A DNA stretch of 64,000 bases from the NCBI RefSeq assembly GCF_034931045.1, contig NZ_JAYGHH010000006.1, positions 1-64,000 of the forward strand. Direction: 5' to 3'. The number at the start of each line of letters is the position of its first letter. Position 1 is the stretch's first letter. The position numbers were made by a program, and so were the translations under genes. The stretch is from Nodularia sp034931045. GTDB taxonomy: Bacteria > Cyanobacteriota > Cyanobacteriia > Cyanobacteriales > Nostocaceae. Below, piece after piece: positions 24,913 to 33,063 of the stretch. Below the pieces are notes generated by a model that was given only the letters and a program-made list of their open reading frames with translations, was not told the DNA's origin and ran no database searches.

Positions 24913-26790
24913 GTGACAATATCTGCTCAAATAGTACCACTGATTAAAGATCCGGAACGTTTAGAAAACCGTCTAGCTGAAATTCCTCCGGAACCGGGAG
25001 TTTATTTCATGCGGGATGGAAACGAACGTATAATATATATAGGTAAATCCCGCAAATTGCGATCGCGTGTTCGGTCCTATTTTCGGGATGGATATAACAA
25101 AAGCGAACGCATAGCCACAATGGTTAAGCTAGTGACAGAAATTGAGTTTATTGTCACTGATACAGAAGCTGAGGCTTTAGCGCTAGAAGCCAACTTAATC
25201 AAGCAGCATCAGCCTTATTTTAACGTTTTACTCAAAGATGATAAAAAATATCCTTACGTCTGTATTACTTGGTCAGAAGATTATCCACGCATCTTCATTA
25301 CCCGGAAACGCCAACTAGGTAAAGTCAAGGATAAGTTTTACGGCCCTTATACAGATACAAGTTTATTACGAGAAATATTAAATATATCTAAACGCATTTT
25401 TGCATTACGGCAACGACCTCAGCCACTGTTCAAAGATCGTCCTTGCTTAAATTATGACTTAGGGCGATGTCCTGGTGTGTGTCAACAGTTAATTTCTCCC
25501 GAAGAATACCGCAAAACTGTACAAAAAGTAGCAATGGTGTTTCAAGGAAGAACTCAAGAATTGATTGATATTCTCACAGTACAAATGCAAACAGCAGCCG
25601 AGGCGTTAAACTTTGAATTAGCGGCGCGGGTTCGTGACCAAATAACTGGGTTAAAATCGCTGAATGCTGACCAAAAAGTTTCTCTACCAGATGATACTGT
25701 TTCACGGGATGCTTTAGCACTGGCAACCGACGAAGAACGCGCCTGTATTCAATTATTTCAGATTCGCGCTGGACAATTGGTAGGACGGTTAGCATTTATT
25801 GCCAATAGTCATGCTGAACCTGGAGCTATTTTACAACGAGTTTTAGAATCACATTATCAAACTGCGGATGCAGTGGAAATTCCCATAGAGATTTTAGTCC
25901 AACATGAGTTACCAGATGCAGAAATCTTGGCAGATGTTTTGACTCAACGCAAGGGAAGAAAAGTCACAATTTTAGCTCCCCAGCGTCAAACTAAGGCAGA
26001 ATTAATAGAGATGGTAGAGCGAAATGCTGAGTATGAATTGCAAAGAATGCAAAAACTGAGCGATCGCAACCATGAAGCTATGCAAGATTTAACCACTATT
26101 CTCGATTTACCCGACTTACCCCACCGCATCGAAGGTTATGATATTTCTCACATTCAGGGTTCCAATGCTGTAGCTTCCCAAGTTGTGTTTATTGATGGCT
26201 TACCGGGTAAACAGCACTATCGCCACTATAAAATTAAAAATCCCACAGTCACAGCCGGACATTCAGATGATTTTGCTAGTTTAGCGGAAGTTATCCAGAG
26301 ACGGTTTCGTAAGTATCGCGAAAATTCACAATTAGCCAGAGTGGGAAATCCTGACTGGCCTGATTTAATTATGATTGATGGTGGTAAAGGTCAGTTATCC
26401 TCGGTTGTGGCTATTTTGCAAGAAATGGATTTATTAGAAGACTTGCGCGTTGTCAGTTTAGCGAAGCAGCGAGAAGAGATTTTTTTACCGGGAGAATCGC
26501 AACCTTTAGAAACAGACGCAGAACAGCCAGGAGTACAGTTATTGCGGCGGTTAAGAGATGAAGCACACCGATTTGCTGTAAGTTTCCATCGTCAGCAGCG
26601 TAGTGATAAGTTAAAGCGATCGCGTTTAGATGAAATTCCAGGTTTAGGACATCATCGCCAAAAGCAGCTTTTAGGGCATTTTCGCTCTGTTGATTATATC
26701 CGACAAGCCACACCCGCACAACTAGCTGAGGTTCCAGGGATTGGCCCCAGGTTAGCCCAAGAAATTTACGATTATTTTCATCCCGCTTAG
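24913..26790 (+). CDS. uvrC: Excinuclease ABC subunit C
   Basis: Nuclease of nucleotide excision repair, which makes both cuts around a lesion after UvrAB binding. The GIY-YIG domain is at the N-terminus (PPEPGVYFMRDGNERIIYIGKS), followed by RVRSYFRDGYNKSERI, EAEALALEANLIKQHQP, the UVR motif EALNFELAARVRDQI, the RNase H-like endonuclease region (EGYDISHIQGSNAVASQVVF, DLIMIDGGKGQL) and two helix-hairpin-helix units at the end (EIPGLGHHRQKQLL, VPGIGPRLAQEIYDYF). The start is a GTG; the protein begins TISAQIVPLIKDPERLENRL, which fits relatives. Confidence 0.96.
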   Translation: MTISAQIVPLIKDPERLENRLAEIPPEPGVYFMRDGNERIIYIGKSRKLRSRVRSYFRDGYNKSERIATMVKLVTEIEFIVTDTEAEALALEANLIKQHQPYFNVLLKDDKKYPYVCITWSEDYPRIFITRKRQLGKVKDKFYGPYTDTSLLREILNISKRIFALRQRPQPLFKDRPCLNYDLGRCPGVCQQLISPEEYRKTVQKVAMVFQGRTQELIDILTVQMQTAAEALNFELAARVRDQITGLKSLNADQKVSLPDDTVSRDALALATDEERACIQLFQIRAGQLVGRLAFIANSHAEPGAILQRVLESHYQTADAVEIPIEILVQHELPDAEILADVLTQRKGRKVTILAPQRQTKAELIEMVERNAEYELQRMQKLSDRNHEAMQDLTTILDLPDLPHRIEGYDISHIQGSNAVASQVVFIDGLPGKQHYRHYKIKNPTVTAGHSDDFASLAEVIQRRFRKYRENSQLARVGNPDWPDLIMIDGGKGQLSSVVAILQEMDLLEDLRVVSLAKQREEIFLPGESQPLETDAEQPGVQLLRRLRDEAHRFAVSFHRQQRSDKLKRSRLDEIPGLGHHRQKQLLGHFRSVDYIRQATPAQLAEVPGIGPRLAQEIYDYFHPA

Positions 26791-26798
26791 TCGGAATT

Positions 26799-27916
26799 TT
26801 ATTCCTCAATCATTAATTTACCTAGAATTTCATTCCATTTCTCTTTGTGAATTTTTTGGATTTCATTATCTGACTCGATTAATTGCGAATATAGATCAAT
26901 AAAATCTGTGATGGACATGATTAATCTTAAATAATATTTAATTGTCGGAACAATTCCATTCAGAATTAATTGACATCCATGTTCTGATGCAATTTCTTTA
27001 ATAACTTCATCAATCTTATCAGCTTCTAGTTGATTAACATCTTTTGAGGCGAAAATGTAGTATCTTTGGGGATTATGTTTGATAATTTTATTTTTTGCCC
27101 GATAAACCATTTGCAGAGTAATTTCTTGCCCATATTTTATTTCTATCGCTTCAATAAGATGATCATTTTTATCAAAAATTTCAATGTCTCCAGCAGTGTT
27201 AGAAGTTCTGTCAGAAGCCGTATGACTTCCTAAATTTTTCAGAGTGCAAGAATTATATCTAGATATTTCCTTAACTAAAATTTGATAAATGGCATGAAAA
27301 GCAATAACAGGTAAGGTAACTTTGAGCCACCATCAGTTTTATAATTATAATTAAAATGTTCATTTAAAGCATTTACTAAAGTCTTTAAGTCTAATTTTTC
27401 TGGATTACTTAATTTAATGATTTCCACCAAATTATTATCTTTGGCTGAATTTACCAATTTCAAAAGCAATTTTAAAACATTTTCTACTTTGTCAGGATGT
27501 TTCTGCACAAAATCAATAATATTTAGAAATGCCAATTTTAAAGACTTAGGACTGATATTTCCCTCATAATTTAAAGTATAAGGGTAAGGTTGTTCTAAAG
27601 AACGTGTTAACCAACCACTTTCAGCCATTGCTGGTAAACCTAACTCTGTTAATGTAGGAGTAATATATTTTGTATCTATAGTTCTTCCTGAAAATCCGCC
27701 TGGTAGATCAACTTGATGGTATCTAATATCCTGAGATGGATATAACACCTTATGTACTAAAAGAGTAACAAGTACCGTATAAACTGCCTTTCTAGCAAAG
27801 CATTTTTTACTAATTTCCACAACATAATCTTGATATTCTTGGGGTAGTTCAATTTGATTAATGTTAAAATCAGATATGCTGTGATAAATCTGTATAAGCT
27901 TTTCTTGATGATTCAT
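26799..27916 (-). pseudogene. Type II restriction endonuclease part, frameshifted
   Basis: This is the C-terminal continuation of the methyltransferase gene. The first part (from an internal Met, NHQEKLIQIYHS) has VDLPGGFSGRTIDTKYITP and AMAESGWLTRSLEQPYPY, a pattern I associate with type II endonucleases, possibly of SacI type (not verified). At 27310-27319 the bases GGTAA are tandemly duplicated; removing one copy restores the frame (KLPVIAFHAIYQILV...). Past that point lies a possible PD-(D/E)XK core, GDIEIFDKNDHLIEAIEIKYG, and then VYRAKNKIIKHNPQRYYIFASK. In the present sequence translation instead stops at 27275, before the core. The endonuclease is therefore probably inactive, or switchable. 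Confidence 0.75.
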
Positions 27917-29087
27917 AATCGAATGTGTTTCTAGTTGAATGGGTTGATTGCAATGGCAATTTTTATTCAGACTGACTATTTCTAATTCCCTATCTTGATG
28001 TGAAAAAATTTGTGTTTTAATTTGATTCGCTAATTCATACATTACTGGCACACACACAGAGTTACCTATTTGTTTATAGCACTCTGCTAAATTGCGATGA
28101 GTTTTAAAATCTTCAGGAAAACCCATAATTCTATAACACTCTCGCAGTGTTAATTTCCGAACTGCATTTTCTTCTGGTATGTAAATAAAAAATCTTCCTG
28201 AAGTCTCTTGAGAAGGTATTGTTGGATGTACTCCTTCTATAGAATAAATTCTATTTGGTTGATGATGAACTCGTGATAAATGTTCTGTATTTGGTCTAAC
28301 ACCGGTTTTCCAAATACTTTTATTGCGATATCCTACAAAAATCAAACCTGATGCTTGCTGTTTAGGATTATCTATCATTGTGTATTCTTCAGGATGTAGA
28401 TATTCAAACTTTCCTGAAGGACATAAAAATTCTCGTAACGTGGGAACTGGATGAGATTTTTGAAGAGTTTTAAAATTAAATTTATTGTCTTTTGTCGCCA
28501 CAAATACAACTCGTTCTCTATTTTGTGGTAGCCCAAAATCTCTAGAATTAACTATCTCGTAGTTAACTACATAACCTATATCTTCTAAAGAATATAATAT
28601 TACTTCTAATGTTTTACCTTGGTCGTGATGTAATATGTGCTTAACATTTTCTAGGATAACTACAGTAGGATTAATANNNNNNNNNNNNNNNNNNNNNNNN
28701 NNNNNNNNNNNNNNNNNNNNNNNNNNNNNNNNNNNNNNNNNNNNNNNNNNNNNNNNNNNNNNNNNNNNNNNNNNNNNNNNTATGCTCAATAATTTCACAA
28801 ATATGAAAAAACAAAGTACCCCTAGTGTCATAAAAACCTTTCCTATGTCCGCAAATACTGAAAGGTTGACAAGGAAACCCAGCCGTTAAAACATCAAAAT
28901 AAGGTAACGATTTTAAATCAATCTTTCTGATATCCGATTCGGGTTTTTCTCCGAAATTATTCAAGTAAACCTGTTGACACGCCTGATCAATCTCACAAGA
29001 AAATATACACTCATAGTTAGCTTGTTCAAAAGCTAATCTAAAACCTCCAATACCAGCAAATAAATCAGCAAACTTTAATTCCCCCAT
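27275..29087 (-). CDS. DNA (cytosine-5-)-methyltransferase, joined to a broken endonuclease
   Basis: C5 methyltransferase that protects a restriction site. Motif I is FADLFAGIGGFRLAFEQANYE, motif IV has the catalytic Cys (TAGFPCQPFSICGHRKGF), motif VI is VILENVKHI, motif VIII FGLPQNRERVVFVA, and motifs IX-X are RECYRIMGFPEDF and YKQIGNSVCVPVMYELA. A run of 104 N (28677-28780) falls between motifs IV and VI and shifts the apparent frame. After motif X the frame runs on, with no stop, into the endonuclease part and ends at 27275 because of a frameshift. I see no ribosome binding site for a separate endonuclease start, so a single fused chain is likely. Confidence 0.85.
28677..28780. other. Assembly gap (N) inside the methyltransferase gene
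   Basis: 104 undetermined bases between methyltransferase motifs IV and VI. The length is an estimate, since the two flanks are in different frames. Confidence 0.95.
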
Positions 29088-29639
29088 AAATAAAAGTTAG
29101 TTAAACATTATTTAAATAGCCAAATTATACACCATAACAAATTTTACTTGTTTTTGATCTTGTTGATTTACAAATTAGTTTATCAGTAAAGGCGCATTTT
29201 GTGTGTAAGCTATGTTACACAGGATGCAATCTTAATGTTTTATCTATCAAATATTAACTAAATCTTAAAAGAAAAAATTCTGTTACCAAAGATACAGTAT
29301 TTTTTATCTGTTAATTTTTCAATACAATAATAGCCTTTAATATATTGTCTGCCATAACCGTAAAATAAAGCTATCTCAAAGCATTGGTGATGGGGATCAC
29401 TAAAATTCCAAGAAGATGTGTAATTATAAAATTAATTTATATATCTAAAGTGGGATGGTAAATTGAGCTAAAAATGAAGATAATTTATAAAACTTAAACA
29501 AATGCAAATCTAAAATTTTCTTTAAAAAATTTAGCCAGATTATGGCTATTTGTTGACTTGAAGTAAACACAAAGTATCTATCTACTGATTTAAGTCGCAG
29601 TTTTGTCAAATAATAAATAATTACAACCAGGGTTTTAAA
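29088..29639. other. AT-rich intergenic region with GGGGATC motif
   Basis: About 550 bp between the divergent methyltransferase and zinc-ribbon genes. TGGGGATCACTAAAA is at 29391-29405 and TTATATAT follows about 45 bp later, the same order as upstream of the Cys-rich gene at 7489. No coding pattern is seen. Confidence 0.4.
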
Positions 29640-29840
29640 ATGAATACAATCCAAAAAATTCACTGTCCCAACTGTGGCAGTGGTGCGGAGCGTCACTATA
29701 TTTCTGATAGTCAATTAACTCGGACACAATGCCCAAGTTGCGATTATTTGATGATTACTTGTACTGTTACTGGTAAGGTAATTGAAGCTTACGCCCCAGG
29801 GATTAGTGCCAAAAAACAATTGAGTGTTCAGGCTAAGTAA
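29640..29840 (+). CDS. Small zinc-ribbon protein
   Basis: 66 residues. Two CPxC pairs, CPNCGSGAERHY and CPSCDYLMITC, make a zinc ribbon; the C-terminal tail (VIEAYAPGISAKKQ) is short and polar. Cyanobacterial proteins of this kind are sometimes labelled as PriA-like because of the zinc ribbon, but the helicase itself is absent, so no such function is claimed. The gene has a long AT-rich leader. Confidence 0.7.
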   Translation: MNTIQKIHCPNCGSGAERHYISDSQLTRTQCPSCDYLMITCTVTGKVIEAYAPGISAKKQLSVQAK

Positions 29841-29850
29841 ATAGAAGTCG

Positions 29851-29905
29851 TAAGGGCGCAAAGTTTTGCACCCCTAATACGTGATCTATTTACCTGAAAA
29901 TACCT
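29851..29905. repeat. Palindromic repeat, copy 1 (left of rlmN)
   Basis: An imperfect palindrome (GGGCGCAAAG/TTTTGCACCC) followed by tctatttacctgaaaatacct. A copy in the same direction lies at 31096-31150, on the other side of rlmN. Confidence 0.65.
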
Positions 29906-29919
29906 GTAACTCAGCACTT

Positions 29920-30978
29920 TTATTTACTTGCACGAAGTTGTCCACAAGCAGCATCAGCTTCTAATCCACGAGAATAACGGACACTCACAGCAGTATTGTG
30001 TTGTTTGAGAACGTTAACAAAAGCTTGGATGCGATCGCTGCTAGGGCGCTTGTAGTCAACTTCGCTGATGGGATTGTAGGGAATCAAATTTACATGGCTT
30101 TGAAATCCCCTCAAACATTTTGCCAGTTGTACAGCGTGTTCTGGTAAGTCATTGAACCCAGCCAATAGAACGTATTCAAAAGAGATGCGTCTTCTGGTGA
30201 TTTCCACATATTCCCGACATTCATCTAACAAATCTTCTAGAGGATAGGGGCGGGCGCTGGGAATGAGTTTTTCTCTGAGTGCTTGGTTAGGTGCGTGTAG
30301 ACTCACAGCCAGAGTGACTTGTAAATTGTGTTTGGCAAACTCACGGATGCGACCACGAATACCTACTGTAGAAACGGTAAGCGATCGCTGTCCAATCCCT
30401 ACGTCTTGATTCAAAGATTTTAACGATCCTAAAACATTATCGGTGTTCAATAACGGTTCGCCCATGCCCATAAATACTACATGGCTAACGCGTTGCTGAA
30501 AATCTTCTTGCACAGTCAAAACTTGATCGACAATTTCATGTCTTTCTAGATTACGCGTCAAGCCACCCTTACCAGTAGCGCAGAAATCACACGCCATCGG
30601 ACAACCTACTTGAGTAGAAACACAAACTGTCAGGCGTTTTGCTGTGGGAATGCCAACAGTTTCAATAATTTGACCATCTGCAAGTTTTAAAAGATATTTG
30701 ATCGTCCCATCTGGTGCAACTGCACGATGATGTATGGTTGAACGTCCAATGGGGACTTCTGCAACTTCTGCACGCCATTGTTTAGAAAAAACAGAAATAT
30801 CAGATAGCGATCGCACGCCTTTATGATAAATCCAATCGTGCAGTTGCTTACCTCTATAAGCAGGTTGTCCCTGTTGCTGAACCCAAAGGCTTAATTCGGT
30901 AACTGAAGCCCCTAATAAGGGCGGAATTATTTCTGATTTGACTGAATTAAGCTGAGAAACAAGTGGCGTAGCAGACAT
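29920..30978 (-). CDS. rlmN: 23S rRNA/tRNA adenine-C2 methyltransferase RlmN
   Basis: Radical SAM enzyme that methylates C2 of A2503 in 23S rRNA and of A37 in some tRNAs. The iron-sulphur cluster motif is CDFCATG within STQVGCPMACDFCATGKGG, that is CxxxCxxC. Other matches are LHDWIYHKGVRSLSDIS, VFMGMGEPLLNTDNVL, STVGIRGRIREFAK, LAVSLHAPNQALREKLIP and FEYVLLAGFNDLPEHA; the C-terminal Cys of AACGQL is the methyl-carrying residue. Length 352 is normal. Copies of a palindromic repeat flank the gene. Confidence 0.95.
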   Translation of the reverse strand: MSATPLVSQLNSVKSEIIPPLLGASVTELSLWVQQQGQPAYRGKQLHDWIYHKGVRSLSDISVFSKQWRAEVAEVPIGRSTIHHRAVAPDGTIKYLLKLADGQIIETVGIPTAKRLTVCVSTQVGCPMACDFCATGKGGLTRNLERHEIVDQVLTVQEDFQQRVSHVVFMGMGEPLLNTDNVLGSLKSLNQDVGIGQRSLTVSTVGIRGRIREFAKHNLQVTLAVSLHAPNQALREKLIPSARPYPLEDLLDECREYVEITRRRISFEYVLLAGFNDLPEHAVQLAKCLRGFQSHVNLIPYNPISEVDYKRPSSDRIQAFVNVLKQHNTAVSVRYSRGLEADAACGQLRASK

Positions 30979-31095
30979 AAATATTTTATTTAAAATTTGA
31001 TGCTAGATTTCTATGCTACAACTTTGGCTTCAACCCCGCATGACTAATTAACCCGACTTACATCAGTTTTTATGTATTTGAATTACATCTGTTGT

Positions 31096-31150
31096 CAAGG
31101 TGCAAGGCCTTGCGCCCCTATCATCTGGTCTATTTACCTGAAAATATCTA
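31096..31150. repeat. Palindromic repeat, copy 2 (right of rlmN)
   Basis: GGTGCAAGGCCTTGCGCC palindrome followed by tctatttacctgaaaatat, in the same direction as 29851-29905. Confidence 0.65.
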
Positions 31151-31202
31151 TCATATAATTATTTTGTGTATGAGGAACGAACCGCAAAGTACGCTAAGTA
31201 CA

Positions 31203-31240
<38 letters not shown>

Positions 31241-31250
31241 GTATTATTAC

Positions 31251-31559
31251 TTACAACTGAGGCAATTTTTGTACTTGATATTCGGCTGATTCGACAATTG
31301 GATAAGATTTTCCCATTGCTTGAGTAAATTGCTCTTCAATTATCTGTAAATCAGCTAAGGGTATGGCTTTCCACTGTTCTCTTGTTGCCCAACGAATGAT
31401 TAAAATTAGTTCTGTGGGATCATTGGGGTCAATCCAAACTTCTTTCCCTAAAAATCCTGGATACTTAGCCAGTCCTGTTGTCCAAATTTCTGCATCCTTC
31501 TGGATATAATTTTCTCGCACTTCTGGAGCAACCCGAAACTTAAGTAGTTCGATAACCAT
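31251..31559 (-). CDS. TIGR03792-like small protein, ABM-type fold
   Basis: 102 residues. The pattern VIELLKFRVAPEVRENYIQKDAEIWTTGLAKYPGFLGKEVW followed by LILIIRWATREQWKAIP fits a ferredoxin-like alpha/beta barrel as in antibiotic-biosynthesis monooxygenases, and matches the uncharacterised cyanobacterial family TIGR03792 as I recall it. No cofactor-binding residue can be pointed out. Function unknown. Confidence 0.65.
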   Translation of the reverse strand: MVIELLKFRVAPEVRENYIQKDAEIWTTGLAKYPGFLGKEVWIDPNDPTELILIIRWATREQWKAIPLADLQIIEEQFTQAMGKSYPIVESAEYQVQKLPQL

Positions 31560-31700
31560 ACCCTTGAATTCCCTCTGTTGTGTTTACGAATTTGCCAAAA
31601 TAGAGATGTAGGCTAAAAAAACCACTTTTCCACCATAGCTTGATTGCATACACTCAAGCAGCCTAGTCAGCTAGTGGGAAATCATGAAGAGGAAGGGAGT

Positions 31701-32024
31701 ATGGATAATAATAACTGGTTACAACAGTTAATGATGCTCGGTATTGGTACAACGTCTTTGGTAGCCGAAAAAATGCGGCAAGTTAGCGATGATTTGGTTA
31801 AGGACGGTAAGCTTGATCCTGAGCAAGCTAAGGCGGTAATGGACGATGTTGTACAGCAATTAAAGTCAGAGCAGGGAAACTGGGAAGACCAAATGCAACG
31901 ACAAATGCGGAATATGATGCAGGATTTAGGCGTGGCTCGTCAGTCTGAGGTCGATGAATTACGGGGGAGAATTGACCGTTTAGAGCGTCAACTGCGTGAT
32001 TTAGAAAATAAGCTTTGGCGATAA
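31701..32024 (+). CDS. Phasin-like small helical protein
   Basis: 107 residues, nearly all predicted helix and coiled coil: NWLQQLMMLGIGTTSLVAEKMRQVSDDLVKDG at the start and VDELRGRIDRLERQLRDLENKLW at the end, the latter with clear heptads. This resembles phasin-type proteins, which coat polyhydroxyalkanoate granules, but such short helical proteins are easily mislabelled and no PHA synthase is in the window. I chose the ATG at 31701, which has GGAAGGGAG just upstream; the frame from 31644 adds 19 residues with no support. Confidence 0.65.
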   Translation: MDNNNWLQQLMMLGIGTTSLVAEKMRQVSDDLVKDGKLDPEQAKAVMDDVVQQLKSEQGNWEDQMQRQMRNMMQDLGVARQSEVDELRGRIDRLERQLRDLENKLWR

Positions 32025-32106
32025 AATGCCCTTTCTGATTTACACTTGATCGTGTCCTGTTGGTAATCTGCAAAATACCAGATTGCCTAATTAGGGAGAA
32101 CTTATT

Positions 32107-32628
32107 TTGAAATCAATTTTACTCAGCGTGGGTTTCATGCTGCTATGTGTTGCGATTTTGGTAATAGCACAAGTTAGTAAAAATGTCAACTCTCCTACTG
32201 CTACTAATTTGACCGAAACTGCACCAGCACCCACCAGTGTCACACAAAACCAAACCTTGATTGCGAGCAATACTATGTCTGATGCCAATGTCGTAACCAA
32301 CCCATCTGGACTGAAATATATTGAATTAGAAGAGGGAACTGGGGCGACTCCTGAACCTGGACAAACGGTTGTAGTTCACTACACTGGTACTTTAGAAAAT
32401 GGGACTAAGTTTGATAGTTCACGCGATCGCAATAGTCCCTTCGAGTTTAAAATCGGTATCGGACAGGTAATAAAAGGTTGGGATGAAGGACTTAGCACTA
32501 TGAAAGTAGGCGGTCGTCGTCAGCTAATCATTCCTTCCGAATTAGGTTATGGCTCCCGTGGTGCCGGTGGCGTAATTCCACCCAATGCCACTTTGCTCTT
32601 TGACGTAGAATTGCTGGGCGTTAAGTAG
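32107..32628 (+). CDS. FKBP-type peptidyl-prolyl isomerase, exported
   Basis: 173 residues. The first 25 (MKSILLSVGFMLLCVAILVIAQ) form a signal peptide or membrane anchor; a Thr/Pro/Ser-rich spacer follows. The FKBP domain covers residues 65-173: GLKYIELEEGTGATPEPGQTV, VHYTGTLENGTKFDSSRDR, FEFKIGIGQVIKGWDEGLSTMKVGGRR, IPSELGYGSRGAGGVIPPNATLLFDVELL. All main active-site positions are there. The start is a TTG with AGGGAGA upstream. It would assist folding of exported proteins, like the cyclophilin lipoprotein at 1181. Confidence 0.9.
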   Translation: MKSILLSVGFMLLCVAILVIAQVSKNVNSPTATNLTETAPAPTSVTQNQTLIASNTMSDANVVTNPSGLKYIELEEGTGATPEPGQTVVVHYTGTLENGTKFDSSRDRNSPFEFKIGIGQVIKGWDEGLSTMKVGGRRQLIIPSELGYGSRGAGGVIPPNATLLFDVELLGVK

Positions 32629-32699
32629 AGTGCTAAGTCAAGAAAGTGATTAGTATAAACTCAGTTGCTTTCGGGACTGACACTATCAATACGTCTGAT

Positions 32700-32887
32700 A
32701 TCAAGTCCGGTTAATTAATTGCCATTACCACAATTATTGAACCCCACCCCCAACCCCTCCCATATCAAAGGTTTATCCTTTTCTTCCCCCCGTTGCGGGG
32801 GGATTGAGGGGGGTGCGAGGAGGGGAGATAAAGCAAGGGTTTGGCGGGTTTTCTGCCGGGTTGAGTAAGTATTCAACCGGACTTGAT
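32700..32887. repeat. MITE-like element with 13-bp terminal inverted repeats
   Basis: ATCAAGTCCGGTT at 32700-32712 and its perfect inverse AACCGGACTTGAT at 32875-32887 enclose about 160 bp of G/C-tract sequence (CCCCACCCCCAACCCC, GTTGCGGGGGGATTGAGG). No open reading frame. No clear target-site duplication is seen. Confidence 0.5.
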
Positions 32888-32921
32888 GTAATCATCTGAG
32901 CGATCGCTATTTTTTCTTACC

Positions 32922-33062
32922 GAATTACGAATTACGTAAAGCCTGGGGCATAGCTGCGCTTAGAGCGAAGCTCCTCTGAAAGAGGCATTACGAATTACAA
33001 ATTACGTTAGCGAAGCTCCTCTGAAAGAGGCATTACGAATTACGAATTACGAATTACGAATT
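32922..33062. repeat. Composite GAATTAC repeat, copy A
   Basis: Tandem GAATTAC/CGAATTA units frame two copies of GCGAAGCTCCTCTGAAAGAGGCATTA and the phrase gcctggggcatagctgcgct. A copy in the opposite direction, with the same order of parts, is at 47480-47632. Confidence 0.8.
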
Positions 33063-33063
33063 A

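Larger units (their letters stand above)
32629..33063. other. Intergenic repeat region
   Basis: Contains no gene. It holds a 188-bp element with 13-bp terminal inverted repeats and, to its right, a composite of GAATTAC heptamers, both listed separately. Confidence 0.7.
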
